From: JAWWPG01 sp963820035
GTDB lineage: Bacteria > Actinomycetota > Actinomycetes > Propionibacteriales > Nocardioidaceae
Length of the DNA stretch: 64,000 nucleotides
Reading direction: 5' to 3'
NCBI GenBank assembly: GCA_963820035.1
Contig: CAWFYK010000002.1
Location: forward strand, 558,001 to 622,000
The translations under genes and the position numbers were made by a program. Below the pieces are notes generated by a model, which made no database searches, had not been told where the DNA came from, and was given only the letters and a program-made list of their open reading frames with translations. How positions within the stretch are numbered: the first letter of the stretch is position 1; every line of letters starts with the position of its first letter. This document shows, piece by piece, positions 32,612 to 41,472 of this stretch.

Positions 32612-33670
32612 TCAGGTCCCGACCACCACCGGGAAGCCGTGGTCGTCGACGCTGCCCAGCTTTTCGTGACGGAGCCGGGGGCCGGCTGAGCCGGTCGACC
32701 AGTCCAGCGTCAGCTCCGGCAGGACCTCATTGCCGAGGGACGCATACTCCATGCAGACATGCGCGATCGGCATCGTTGCGCCACACTCGCGGACCACCCG
32801 ATCCACCTCCGCCGTCTCGGCTGGCGGCCAGTAGAGGCGTGTGATCGACTGCCAGACGACCGTCACCACGTCTGCGGGAGGTGGCTGCGCGAGCGAGCGC
32901 CCCAGCCACTCCCCCGCCGTGGCCCGGTCGACGACAGGGGGAAGAGCCTCGGCGACGTCGAGCGCCGCCGACAGCCGCTCGTGCCGGTGCACGTGGAACG
33001 GCCAGACGAAGGACCGAAGCCGGAGCCGGCCCTCCTCGGTCGTGGCGTCCACCGGCGACAGGTCACACCCGCGTCGCTCCGCGATCTCGAAGTCCACCGG
33101 TGCAATCTCCCCAAGCACGCCGCCAGCGAGCACCACCGGCGATTCCAGAGGCCCGAATGCCCAAGCATCGTTGATGAAACGGAACCTGTCGACGAGGAGG
33201 TTCAGACCAGCGCTCGCTCCTGGTTCGAGCAGCCGCACCTTCGAGAGACCGGTGCGCGCCACCGCGGCGAAGATCCCCACCAGGAGCGCGTTGGCCCGTC
33301 CCACCTCGTTGGTCTGCGGAGCCACAGTCAGCGATTCGTGCAGCTCTTCGATGTTCGAGGCGAGCACGGACCGTACGGCGGGCCACGCACCCGAGGGGTC
33401 CGAACTCCCGCCGAGGCATGCGTAGAAGGGCACAAGCTCGGGCGCCCGGCCGGTGAGCACGATCCGGAAGAGTCCTCCGAGCAGCCTGAGCTGCACGACG
33501 GAACCTGGCGGCGCGTCCTCCCAGCCACGGCAGATGATGCGGACCGGGCCGCCCTGCTCCCAGTCGTCCGCCATCGCGCGCATCAGCTGCGCGTAGAGAT
33601 GATCACGGCCGGCGGCATGCCTCCTCATGCGATCGGCCAGCGTCATACCGCTGTCGAAGGGCGCACTCAC
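32612..33670 (-). CDS. DUF2332 family protein
   Basis: A 352-residue protein of the DUF2332 family, seen in actinobacteria and alphaproteobacteria. Recognised by ACLGGSSDPSGAWPAVR, QTNEVGRANALL and LLEPGASAGLNLLVDRF, the last resembling the SAM-binding loop of methyltransferases. Function has not been established as far as I know. I start at GTG 33668-33670, 14 nt after the aldo/keto reductase stop; the 23 codons before it are shadow. Last gene of the five-gene minus-strand string 37959-32612. Confidence 0.75.
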   Translation of the reverse strand: MSAPFDSGMTLADRMRRHAAGRDHLYAQLMRAMADDWEQGGPVRIICRGWEDAPPGSVVQLRLLGGLFRIVLTGRAPELVPFYACLGGSSDPSGAWPAVRSVLASNIEELHESLTVAPQTNEVGRANALLVGIFAAVARTGLSKVRLLEPGASAGLNLLVDRFRFINDAWAFGPLESPVVLAGGVLGEIAPVDFEIAERRGCDLSPVDATTEEGRLRLRSFVWPFHVHRHERLSAALDVAEALPPVVDRATAGEWLGRSLAQPPPADVVTVVWQSITRLYWPPAETAEVDRVVRECGATMPIAHVCMEYASLGNEVLPELTLDWSTGSAGPRLRHEKLGSVDDHGFPVVVGT

Positions 33671-33684
33671 GCGGGGTCCCGTAG

Positions 33685-34620
33685 CTAGGGAGCGGTGAGC
33701 TCGTCCAGCGCGGCCAGGTCGAGGTCGGACGGACGCCACTCCCCCGCGTCGACGTTCGCCTTCACCTGCTCGGCACTCGTGGCGCCCGCGATCACCGAGC
33801 CGATGGAGGGCTGGGCGACCAGGCCGCCGAAGGCGACGTCGAGGATGGAGATCGAGCGCTCGGCGGCGAACGCCTCCAGCGCCTCCACCTTGTCGAAGTC
33901 CGCGGACTCGAGGCGGTGGGCCTGGACGGCAAGCCGGGTGCCCTCGGGGGCCGCCTCGCCGCGCCGGTACTTGCCGGTGAGCAGACCGTAGGCCAGCGGG
34001 AAGAACGGAAGGAGACCGACACCGACGTGCTCGCAGGCAGGGATCAGCTCCGCCTCGGCCCCCCGGTCATAGAGCGAGTACAGGTTCTGGGCGCTCACGA
34101 ACGGTGTCAGCCCGTTGCCGCGCGCTGTCCAGTCGGCGTCGACGACCTGCCAGCCCGAGAAGTTCGACGACCCGACATACCGGACCTTGCCTTCGAGCAC
34201 GAGCTCGTGGAGGGCTGCCAGGGTCTCTTCGATCGGGGTGGCCGGGTCCGGCTCGTGCAGCTGGTAGAGGTCGATCCAGTCGGTGCCGAGCCGCCGTAGG
34301 CTAGCTTCGACCGCCTTGCGCACATAGCGTCGCGAGCCTCGTACGCCCCAGTCCGGCCCGTTGACACCCTGCATGTCCATGCCGAACTTGGTCGCGATCA
34401 CCACGTCGTCACGGTGTCGTCCCAATGCGCGCCCGAGCAGCTCCTCGCTGGCCCCGGTCCCGTAGACGTCGGCCGTGTCGAAGAGCGTCACCCCGAGATC
34501 GAGGGCCGCACTCACCACCGAGCGGGTGCGATCCTCGTCGATCCGGGTGCCGAAGGCGTTGCATCCGACACCCACGATACTGACGGTGAGCCCGGACTGG
34601 CCGAGCTGGCGGTAGGTCAT
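33685..34620 (-). CDS. Aldo/keto reductase
   Basis: A 311-residue (beta/alpha)8 NADPH-dependent reductase. The catalytic tetrad is visible: Asp and Tyr in FDTADVYGTGASEELLG, Lys in VIATKFG, and His in YQLHEPDP. The C-terminal GATSAEQVKANVDA binds the 2'-phosphate of NADPH. Substrate unknown. Start at ATG 34618-34620 (MTYRQLG); another ATG lies two codons upstream. Part of the five-gene string, 54 nt behind the ATP-grasp gene. Confidence 0.87.
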   Translation of the reverse strand: MTYRQLGQSGLTVSIVGVGCNAFGTRIDEDRTRSVVSAALDLGVTLFDTADVYGTGASEELLGRALGRHRDDVVIATKFGMDMQGVNGPDWGVRGSRRYVRKAVEASLRRLGTDWIDLYQLHEPDPATPIEETLAALHELVLEGKVRYVGSSNFSGWQVVDADWTARGNGLTPFVSAQNLYSLYDRGAEAELIPACEHVGVGLLPFFPLAYGLLTGKYRRGEAAPEGTRLAVQAHRLESADFDKVEALEAFAAERSISILDVAFGGLVAQPSIGSVIAGATSAEQVKANVDAGEWRPSDLDLAALDELTAP

Positions 34621-34674
34621 GACCACAGAGACTCCTTGCTGCGTGCGAGTGTCAGATCTGCCCCCGGCCCTCCA

Positions 34675-35964
34675 TCATGCCTGCTGCTGGTCGTGCACCC
34701 ACGAGGAGACCAGCCCTCGGAAGTGGGCGAGGAACGTCTCATGCTCGTGCTGCGGATAGGTCGACACGACCGTCTCGACGAGAAGGCTGTCGAAGTCCGG
34801 CGAGGCCACCCAGTCGAGCACGAGGGCGTCGATGTCGGGGAGCGCCTTGACGCAGAACTCGCGGTATCTGTCGACCTCGAAGTAGCTGTCGGCCATCCGC
34901 TGGTAGGTCGCGAGCTTGTCACCGTAGCTGAGCTCCGGGTCGTCTGCTACTGCGAACCACTCGGTCGTGTCGATGTGCGGACGCGCAGTGCGGTCACTCG
35001 CGAGGCAGAAGGCCGACCACTTCACCAGGGACGACATCGCCCAGGGGAAGTAGTAGTGCAGCGACGTGACCGCAACATCCGGACACGCGTTCGCGTAGTC
35101 GATCGGCAAGACCTCGCTGCCCTGGATGAGCATCTCGCAGGAGTTGAACTCCCAACGGAAGAACGCGTTGACGGTCTGCGCGATCGTCACCGCCTCCGCA
35201 CCGACCTCGGGAGTGAGGAAGTCGTGGTCGACGGCGTAGCGCTGGTGCATCGGCTCGTCGGGACGGAAGTTCATCACCATCGTCTCGGGACCGATCGTGA
35301 GGGCGCGGGCGAAGACGTCGAACGGCTCGACGGCCTTCTGCAGGTGCATCAGCATCTCGCCGGACTCGTTGTAGGCCGCCCAGAGGTCCTGGTCGTTCTT
35401 GATCCGGGAGACACCACGCCACGCTCCCCCGTCGAACGGCTTCATATACATCGGGTAGCCCATGTCGTGGGCCAGCTCGGCCAGGTCGAACGGCTCGTTG
35501 TAGCGCTGCGACGTGTAGGCCCAGCGGGTGTTGTCGACCGGGTTCTTGTAGGGCACGAGCACCGTCTCCGGGACCTTCATCCCGAGACGCATCAGCGCGC
35601 AGTACGCCGAGTGCTTCTCCATCGACTGGAACGTGAAGGGCGAGTTGAGTAGGTAGACGTCGTTCATCAGCGCCACCTTCTTCAACCACTCGCGCGGGTG
35701 GTAGTACCAGTGCGCCAGCCTGTCGATGACGAGGTGGTAGCGCGTGGGAGCCCGGAGGTTGAACGGCTCGATGCGCACCCGCTCGGTGTCGAGGAGATGG
35801 TCGCGCCCGTCATAGCTGAAGGTCCCGAGCCGCTGGGTGATGGTCTCGAACGCCCGTGGCCAGTCCTCCTCCGTGCCGAGTAGGAGCCCGACGAGGTGTC
35901 GGGTGGGGTTGGGTGAGCTCCCGGACGCATACGCGGGCACAGCTCCCACTTTCGAGTCGGTCAT
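34675..35964 (-). CDS. ATP-grasp domain protein (probable carboxylate-amine ligase)
   Basis: A 429-residue protein. Three ATP-grasp signs: SMEKHSAYCALMRLGMKVPE (the pre-grasp Lys and VPET-like motif), YPMYMKPFDGGAWRGVSR with Lys175 (purine/phosphate loop), and SEVLPIDYANACPDV (metal-binding Asp/Asn). Ligases of this fold join a carboxylate to an amine through an acyl-phosphate. The N-terminal 100 residues and the helical C-terminal 100 residues do not match a family I can name, so it is not a standard RimK, GshB or Ddl. Between an esterase and an aldo/keto reductase gene, 21 and 54 nt away. Confidence 0.7.
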   Translation of the reverse strand: MTDSKVGAVPAYASGSSPNPTRHLVGLLLGTEEDWPRAFETITQRLGTFSYDGRDHLLDTERVRIEPFNLRAPTRYHLVIDRLAHWYYHPREWLKKVALMNDVYLLNSPFTFQSMEKHSAYCALMRLGMKVPETVLVPYKNPVDNTRWAYTSQRYNEPFDLAELAHDMGYPMYMKPFDGGAWRGVSRIKNDQDLWAAYNESGEMLMHLQKAVEPFDVFARALTIGPETMVMNFRPDEPMHQRYAVDHDFLTPEVGAEAVTIAQTVNAFFRWEFNSCEMLIQGSEVLPIDYANACPDVAVTSLHYYFPWAMSSLVKWSAFCLASDRTARPHIDTTEWFAVADDPELSYGDKLATYQRMADSYFEVDRYREFCVKALPDIDALVLDWVASPDFDSLLVETVVSTYPQHEHETFLAHFRGLVSSWVHDQQQA

Positions 35965-35985
35965 CGTGGATCGAACCCTCCTTCG

Positions 35986-36771
35986 TCAACAGAAGCGTGG
36001 CAGATGATGCGCGAGCTGGCGCCGCCACCACGGCCAGTCGTGGCTGACGTCGCAGCCCCACACGTCGAGCTCACAGCGGATCCCCTTCTGCTGAAGCAGG
36101 TGTGTCATGGCCCGTGTCGACGGGAGCGACCCGGTGGGATGAGTCTCCCAGTCTCCCTGCCCACAGACGAGCAGCAGGGAGAGCCGTCCCTGAAGCCAGG
36201 CCAGGTGCTCTCCGTTCAGGGTCTGGACGTAGTCGGCGGGGTTGGCGAAGTAGGTCGCATCGCCGGACTCACCCCAGGCCCGCCAGGTGGAGACGTCGTA
36301 GTTGCCGGATAACCCGATGGCCGTTGGCACCAGGTCGGCGCGCTGCAGTGCCAGGTGGACTGCGTGGTAGGCGCCCAGGCTGCACCCCAGCGCCAACGGC
36401 TCCAGGTTGACGGCGGCCGAGTCTGACCCGCCGGCGACGTCGCGCCGGATGAACGGCAGCACCTCGTCGACCAGCCAGCTCGTGTAGAGCCGATGTCGTT
36501 GGGCTCGCTCCTCGATGGGCGCCGACGTGTCCGACCAGGTGTAGCCGTCGAGAGAGTCGACGCAGTAGAGCCGGGCTCGTCCAGAGCTGACCAGGCCGTA
36601 GACCGCCTCGACCATCCCGTTGTTCTCGAAGTCCCAGGCCCTACCGGCCTCGCTCGGGAACACCAGCACGGGTCGACCGCCGTCGCCGTAGGCGATGAGA
36701 GCCAGGCCGTGGTCGTGGCCGGGGAGGGGAAGCTCCACCAGCTCACGTCGCACCCAACCATCCTGACGCAC
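35986..36771 (-). CDS. Alpha/beta-hydrolase-fold esterase
   Basis: A 261-residue enzyme similar to the esterase D / putative esterase family. The nucleophile elbow is LGCSLGAYH (Ser131), the acid is probably the Asp in VCGQGDWETH, and the His is in CDVSHDWPWW. N-terminal VRRELVELPLPGHDHGL and the PVLVFPSEAGRAWDFEN segment fit the family. No signal peptide, so cytosolic. It lies between the aminotransferase and the ATP-grasp genes with 24- and 21-nt gaps, which suggests they share a pathway, perhaps by releasing or trimming an acyl or peptidyl product. Confidence 0.8.
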   Translation of the reverse strand: MRQDGWVRRELVELPLPGHDHGLALIAYGDGGRPVLVFPSEAGRAWDFENNGMVEAVYGLVSSGRARLYCVDSLDGYTWSDTSAPIEERAQRHRLYTSWLVDEVLPFIRRDVAGGSDSAAVNLEPLALGCSLGAYHAVHLALQRADLVPTAIGLSGNYDVSTWRAWGESGDATYFANPADYVQTLNGEHLAWLQGRLSLLLVCGQGDWETHPTGSLPSTRAMTHLLQQKGIRCELDVWGCDVSHDWPWWRRQLAHHLPRFC

Positions 36772-36795
36772 CCCCGGGGGATCGCAACACGATCG

Positions 36796-37959
36796 TCAGT
36801 GGACCGGTGTTTCCGCCAGGACCGCTGCGGCCAGTGCCGACGGATCCTCGAAGTACGGCGCGAGGCGCTGTGCGGCGACCACGAAGTCGTCGGCCGACGT
36901 GTAGAGGTGGGCGCTCAGCCGCAGGAAGCCACGGCCGGCCCAGCTGGTCCACGAGACCTCGACTCCGGTACGCCGGGCGAGGAAGCCTCCCGTGCGGCCG
37001 GCGCTGGCCTCGTCGTGGACGACCCCCTCGGGCAGCGCCACAAGCCTCATGGTGGGAGCCGGGTTCGCGACATCGACAAGGGCGCCACCGATCGCGTCGG
37101 CGACGACCTCGGCGCCATCCTTGACCAGGTCGCCGAGCTCTTTGCGACGCTCCGCGAACCCGAGCGTGCGCATCAGCTCGAGCGCCGTCGGGGCGGCGAG
37201 CCAGCCGGTCGCATCTGTCGTGCCCGGGTAGTCGAGTGACAAGGGGAAACCGAGCGGCTCGTCCCAGGAGACGACCGGGGACGCCAGCTGTGCGCGCCGG
37301 TCGGGGGCGACGTAGAGGATGCCGGTGCCACGTGGGGCACAAGGCCATTTGTGCAGGTTGCCCGTCCAGAAGTCGCCACACACCGGGTTGTCGACGAGAG
37401 CGGGGGCGTGCGCGCCGTCGACGATCACCGGGACGCCGCGCTGCCTGCCCAGCTCCGTTATCCGCTCGGCAGGCATCAGTTTGGCTGTCGCGGAGGTGAC
37501 CTGGTCGATGACGACGCAGGCCGCCGAGTCGTCGAGATGAGGCTCCAGCGCCGCGACCACATCGTCGTCGCTCGCGTCGAGGGCGACGTCGACCAGCACG
37601 ACCCGACATCCACTCCCCGCGGTCAGGGTGCTCGCTGCCTGCCGAACCGCCCCGTAGCCATGGCTCGTGACGACGACGCGCTTGTCCGGACCTAGCCCGA
37701 CCGAGCGAAGCGCCGCGTTGAGCCCCGTCGTCGCGTTCGGGACGAGCCCGATATCACCGCCCTCGACGCCGAGATAGTGACCGATGCTGGCCCTGGTCGC
37801 GATGAGGCGCGGCCCGAGGTCGCGGAACCATCGCATCGGGTTGGCCTCGGCGGCGACCCGTAGCCGTTGCTGCGCCTGCTGCGTGACCAGCGGCACCGCA
37901 CCGAACGACCCATGGTTCAGGTAGACGAGGTCAGGGTCCAGAGTCCAGTGTTCGCGCAC
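36796..37959 (-). CDS. Class V aminotransferase-fold PLP enzyme (isopenicillin-N-epimerase-like)
   Basis: A 387-residue fold-type I PLP enzyme. N-terminal YLNHGSFGAVP and VPNATTGLNAALRS are typical; VIVDGAHAPAL supplies the Asp that contacts the pyridine nitrogen; the PLP Lys is in TGNLHKWPCAPRG. The family includes isopenicillin-N epimerase, kynureninase-like and Cys desulfurase-like enzymes such as EgtE. Which reaction it performs is not deducible. First gene of the five-gene minus-strand string that continues with the esterase, ATP-grasp, aldo/keto reductase and DUF2332 genes. Confidence 0.82.
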   Translation of the reverse strand: MREHWTLDPDLVYLNHGSFGAVPLVTQQAQQRLRVAAEANPMRWFRDLGPRLIATRASIGHYLGVEGGDIGLVPNATTGLNAALRSVGLGPDKRVVVTSHGYGAVRQAASTLTAGSGCRVVLVDVALDASDDDVVAALEPHLDDSAACVVIDQVTSATAKLMPAERITELGRQRGVPVIVDGAHAPALVDNPVCGDFWTGNLHKWPCAPRGTGILYVAPDRRAQLASPVVSWDEPLGFPLSLDYPGTTDATGWLAAPTALELMRTLGFAERRKELGDLVKDGAEVVADAIGGALVDVANPAPTMRLVALPEGVVHDEASAGRTGGFLARRTGVEVSWTSWAGRGFLRLSAHLYTSADDFVVAAQRLAPYFEDPSALAAAVLAETPVH

Positions 37960-38072
37960 CTGCCGAGGCTATCGGTCGAGGTCAGCGCGTTATTATTGCT
38001 GTCAGACTGGTCAAACAAAAGAAATCACTTCCGTTTCCTAATGTCAAAGTCCTGCCCGAAATCAGACTTATC

Positions 38073-38112
38073 TTGGACAAGACTTGCTGCTGCGGGGATG
38101 ATTGTCCCTGTG
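38073..38112 (+). promoter_or_regulatory. Promoter of the small protein-glmS operon
   Basis: TTGGAC at 38073-38078 and GATGAT at 38097-38102, spacing 18; the GTG at 38110 follows after 7 nt. Upstream 37985-38070 is markedly AT-rich compared with the rest of the window, including TTATTATTG and AAACAAAAGAAATCA, and could hold an UP element or a regulator site. Confidence 0.5.
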
Positions 38113-38370
38113 GAGGAATCTGATCTCGTGGGCCGCGTCGCGGCCACCACCGGTCTCAGCCAGGGCGATGCCGCCCGGGTGGTGGCGGACGTGGTCGCGT
38201 TCTATGCCGAGTCGACGAACGACTACGTCCGTCGGCGGCACTCCGAACTGCAGAGGGACGGACTGAAGAACCCGCAGATCTTCGCCCGGCTGCAAAGGGA
38301 GCTCGTCGGTCGGGTCGTCGCCCCTCCCCCCTTGTCAGAGCGGCAGCTGCGTCGCATCGTGTACGGCTGA
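38110..38370 (+). CDS. Conserved small helical protein upstream of glmS
   Basis: An 86-residue, highly charged, mostly helical protein (VGRVAATTGLSQGDAARVVADVV at the N-terminus, ending LSERQLRRIVYG). I do not recognise a named family. Start chosen at GTG 38110 from the leaderless promoter; ATG 38098 lies inside the -10 box, and GTG 38128, which follows GGAGGA, is another option. It ends 13 nt before glmS, so it is co-transcribed with it and may modulate amino-sugar synthesis. The N-terminal helix-turn-helix-like look is weak evidence for nucleic-acid binding. Confidence 0.6.
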   Translation: MEESDLVGRVAATTGLSQGDAARVVADVVAFYAESTNDYVRRRHSELQRDGLKNPQIFARLQRELVGRVVAPPPLSERQLRRIVYG

Positions 38371-38383
38371 TAGGAGCACCAAC

Positions 38384-40204
38384 GTGTGTGGAATCGTGGG
38401 ATACCTGGGGCGCCACAACGCCGCTCCCGTCCTTCTCGAGGGGCTGACCCAGCTGGAGTACCGCGGGTACGACTCGGCAGGCATCGCCGTCCTCGGCGCG
38501 AGCGGACTGCGGGTGGCCAAGAAGAAGGGTCGGGTGCGCGACCTCGCCGCCACCTTGCCGAAGAGGTTCGCCGGCAAGACCGGCATCGGGCACACCCGCT
38601 GGGCGACCCACGGCGCACCGTCCGACGTGAACTCTCACCCGCAGCTCGACGCGACCGGCCGCATCGCCGTCGTACACAACGGGATCATCGACAACGCCTC
38701 CAGTCTCCGCCGGTTGCTGACTGACGAAGGCGTCGAGTTCGTTTCCGAGACCGACACCGAGATCATCGCCCACCTGATCGCGAGGGCCGACAAAGAGAGC
38801 CTGGAGGGGGCGGTGCTGGAGGCACTGTCCCACATCGAGGGAACCTACGGGCTGGCCATCCTGCACGCCGACCACCCGGATCGCATCGTCGTCGCGCGAA
38901 ACGGGTCACCGCTTATCATCGGCATCGGCGACCACGAGATGCACATCGCGTCGGACCTGTCGGCGTTGGTTCGCTACACGACCCAGGTCGTGCACCTCGA
39001 CGACGGTGAGCTGGCCACGATCACGGCCACCGGCTTCTCCACGTTCACCGCCGACCGGCTGGAGACCCACAAGCAGCCCACCACGGTGGACGTCACCGTC
39101 AGCGCTTACGAGCTCGGCGACCACCAGCACTTCATGTACAAAGAGATCCTCGAGCAGCCGGCCGCCGCCGGGCGCGTCATTCGTGGCCGTATCGACGACC
39201 GCTTCGCGACCGCCCACCTCGGTGGCCTGAACCTCGACCCCCGACAGACTCGCGGCATCAAGCGCATCAAGATCCTCGGCTGCGGCTCGGCGTACTACGT
39301 CGGCGAGATGGGCGCGTCCATGATCGAAGAGCTCGCCCGCATCCCGGCAGACGCTGAGGCGGCGTCGGAGTTCCGCTATCGCAACCCCGTCATCGAGCCC
39401 GAGACTCTGTATGTCGCGACGACCCAGTCGGGCGAGACGGCAGACACCCTGCTGGCCGTACAGGAGATCAAACGGAAGGGCGGCCGGGTGGTCGGTCTCA
39501 TCAACGTGGTCGGGTCGACCATCGCCCGCGAGTGCGACGGCGGCATCTACCTGCACGCCGGGCCAGAGGTGTCGGTGGCGTCGACGAAGGCGCTGACGAC
39601 GATGGCGATCGGCTTCGCGCTGCTCGCCGTCGACCTGGGGCGCGTGCGCGACCTGTCCGTCGCAGACGGCCAGCGGATCCTCCAGGGACTCAAGAAGCTG
39701 CCCGACCAGATCTCCGAAGTGCTCAAGCTCGAGGACCAGATCATCGAGGTGGCGGCCAGGCTGGCCAAGGCCGAGTCGCTGTTCTTCATCGGGCGAGTAC
39801 GCGGCTTCCCGGTGGCGCGCGAGGGGGCACAGAAGTTCAAGGAGATCTCCTACCGGCATGCCGAGGCCTACCAGACGTCGGAGCTCAAGCATGGGCCGCT
39901 GGCCTTGATCGGCCCCGATCTCCCGACCGTGGCGATCGTGCCGGATGACGAGCTGACCCACCGCAACCTGGGAGCGCTGCACGAGATTGCCGCCCGCGGC
40001 GGTCCCTTGACGGTCGTCACCCACCCGGGCGTCGACCTCGGAGATGTCGTCGCCGACCGGATCGACGTACCCAAGAGTGAGTCGGAGCTCGACGCGATCC
40101 TGCTCACCGTGCCACTCCAGATGCTCGCCTACCACGCAGCGCTCGCGCTCGGCCACGACATCGACAAGCCTCGCAACCTGGCGAAGTCCGTCACCGTCGA
40201 GTAG
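38384..40204 (+). CDS. glmS: Glutamine-fructose-6-phosphate aminotransferase
   Basis: A 606-residue GlmS, which makes glucosamine-6-phosphate for UDP-GlcNAc and so for peptidoglycan. N-terminal CGIVGYLG provides the Cys nucleophile of the glutaminase domain; GHTRWATHGAPS and the YNG-like HNGIIDN follow. Two SIS domains hold GCGSAYYVGEMGA, TTQSGETADTLLA and the C-terminal Lys in PRNLAKSVTVE. Start GTG 38384 with AGGAGC upstream. No glmS ribozyme was seen, as expected in actinobacteria. It is 1.3 kb from an HTH-MurA fusion gene, which uses the same pathway. Confidence 0.96.
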   Translation: MCGIVGYLGRHNAAPVLLEGLTQLEYRGYDSAGIAVLGASGLRVAKKKGRVRDLAATLPKRFAGKTGIGHTRWATHGAPSDVNSHPQLDATGRIAVVHNGIIDNASSLRRLLTDEGVEFVSETDTEIIAHLIARADKESLEGAVLEALSHIEGTYGLAILHADHPDRIVVARNGSPLIIGIGDHEMHIASDLSALVRYTTQVVHLDDGELATITATGFSTFTADRLETHKQPTTVDVTVSAYELGDHQHFMYKEILEQPAAAGRVIRGRIDDRFATAHLGGLNLDPRQTRGIKRIKILGCGSAYYVGEMGASMIEELARIPADAEAASEFRYRNPVIEPETLYVATTQSGETADTLLAVQEIKRKGGRVVGLINVVGSTIARECDGGIYLHAGPEVSVASTKALTTMAIGFALLAVDLGRVRDLSVADGQRILQGLKKLPDQISEVLKLEDQIIEVAARLAKAESLFFIGRVRGFPVAREGAQKFKEISYRHAEAYQTSELKHGPLALIGPDLPTVAIVPDDELTHRNLGALHEIAARGGPLTVVTHPGVDLGDVVADRIDVPKSESELDAILLTVPLQMLAYHAALALGHDIDKPRNLAKSVTVE

Positions 40205-40477
40205 CCCAGCGCCGCGGATATGGCGGGCGGGTGGTCCTCCTGGGCGCCGGCGGTCCGCGTGGGGCAGATGGGGCGGATGGGACGGTTGCGCATGGAAAGC
40301 CGCCGTTCAGTCCCTCAGGGGCCGCCGGCGCGGCTCACAGTACGCAAAGCGGTCCCAACAGCCTCACCAGTCACACTGGTCAGGCTTCATGGTCGAAAAG
40401 TGTTTCGTGGGCCACGCGACCATCAATGCCGCCTGAAACAGCACCACAGACCGACCGTACGGCCAGTCTCCCAGCGC
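40205..40477. repeat. Dispersed palindromic element, copy B, in the glmS/SGNH gap
   Basis: This gap of 273 nt holds no gene. Left arm 40277-40304 (ATGGGACGGTTGCGCATGG... AAAGCCGCC) pairs with right arm 40331-40357 (CGGCTCACAG-TACGCAAAGC-GGTCCCA). Flanks match copy C in reverse orientation. Sequence at 40411-40450 (GCCACGCGACCATCAATGCC, then GCCTGAAACA) matches the right terminal inverted repeat of the 48-kb composite. Confidence 0.75.
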
Positions 40478-41284
40478 TCAGAGGTGGCCGGCGACCAGGT
40501 TGGCGTAGGCCGACTGACCCCTGACGTTCGGGTGATAGGACTCGATGACGGGGAAGGACAGCCCGTTGATCCACTCGTCGGAGTCGCAGACGGCGTGCCC
40601 GACGAAGGCCGAGCGAGGGTCGACGAAGGAGAAGTGGGCTGCTGACGCCCGGCCCTGGATCACCTGGTCGAGGAGGTCAGCGGCCGAGTTCAGCGCCGCC
40701 TCCTCCTTGGCGGTGAAGAAGGTGCCCGCGTTGCAGTCGTCCCCGTTGAAAAGATGGGGGTAGCCGACCGCGACGTAGGTGGCGTTGGGCGCCCGGCGCG
40801 AGATGTCGCCGTACAACGTGCTGAGACGACCGGGCAGCACCTTCGTCATCAGGTCACGAGCGTGGTCGATGGCGTCGAAGCAGTGGGACGCCCACGACGG
40901 CAGGGCGCATTCGGTGATCACGTTGATGAAGCCGATGTCGTTGCCGCCGATCGTGACGGTGACGTCCGTGGTCGATCCGGTGAGCGTGCCCAGCTGGTGG
41001 TCCTCGACATCGCCCGTCGTCGCTCCCGAGCACGCGCGGAACGAGAGCGTGGCGCCGATACGGTGGCTATCGAGCACCGGGTATGCCTTCGGGGACCGCT
41101 TGCAGTTGCCGGACTGCGGGTAGTAGTCCCTGGTCCCCACCCCGGAGGCATAGGAGTCTCCGAGCCCGACCAGGTGAGGTGAAGGGACGCCCGCGGCTGG
41201 CGCCGGGAGCGCGAAGCCGCCGACACTGAGCAGGCCGAGCGAGACGGCGGCCGTGGCGAGCAGAGTCAGTCGTCGAGCAGACAC
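40478..41284 (-). CDS. Secreted SGNH/GDSL hydrolase
   Basis: A 268-residue exported lipase/esterase. The start is GTG 41282-41284 with GAGGAG 7 nt upstream; an in-frame GTG 12 codons earlier is less likely. Residues 1-32 form a signal peptide: two Arg, a hydrophobic core LLATAAVSLGLLSVGGFAL, then APAAG with an A-x-A cleavage site. The catalytic Ser44 is in GLGDSYASG, with TIGGNDIGF (block III) and the C-terminal ESYHPNVRG (Asp/His block V). Cysteines in pairs fit disulfides of the Streptomyces-type extracellular SGNH lipases. Substrate unknown, possibly acylated cell-wall sugars or lipids. Confidence 0.87.
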   Translation of the reverse strand: MSARRLTLLATAAVSLGLLSVGGFALPAPAAGVPSPHLVGLGDSYASGVGTRDYYPQSGNCKRSPKAYPVLDSHRIGATLSFRACSGATTGDVEDHQLGTLTGSTTDVTVTIGGNDIGFINVITECALPSWASHCFDAIDHARDLMTKVLPGRLSTLYGDISRRAPNATYVAVGYPHLFNGDDCNAGTFFTAKEEAALNSAADLLDQVIQGRASAAHFSFVDPRSAFVGHAVCDSDEWINGLSFPVIESYHPNVRGQSAYANLVAGHL

Positions 41285-41444
41285 AGTTCGGCTCCTCGCC
41301 CTCGATGTGATCCACCTCACACCATGGCGTATGGGCGGCGCGCATGCAACAAAGGCAACGGTCGGCGCGCCGCTTGCGTCCTAGGAGCGTGAGACGAACC
41401 GAGACGACAGAACACGACGTGCCCATGGCGTGGGAACTGCGGAA

Positions 41445-41462
41445 TATCTCAGATATGAGATA
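41445..41462. promoter_or_regulatory. Palindrome upstream of the HTH-MurA gene
   Basis: TATCTCA-GATA-TGAGATA is a perfect 7-4-7 inverted repeat ending 10 nt before ATG 41473. It is of the size bound by XRE-family dimers, so autoregulation by the HTH domain of the gene product is the simplest reading. Confidence 0.6.
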
Positions 41463-41472
41463 CGCTCATGCG

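Noticed and set aside
34414..35652. A 412-codon plus-strand frame opposite the ATP-grasp gene
   Set aside because: Antisense shadow; the minus-strand frame has ATP-grasp motifs and operon spacing.
37985..38100. tRNA or riboswitch in the AT-rich region before glmS
   Set aside because: No cloverleaf, no CCA-adjacent acceptor stem and no recognisable aptamer core could be folded by eye.
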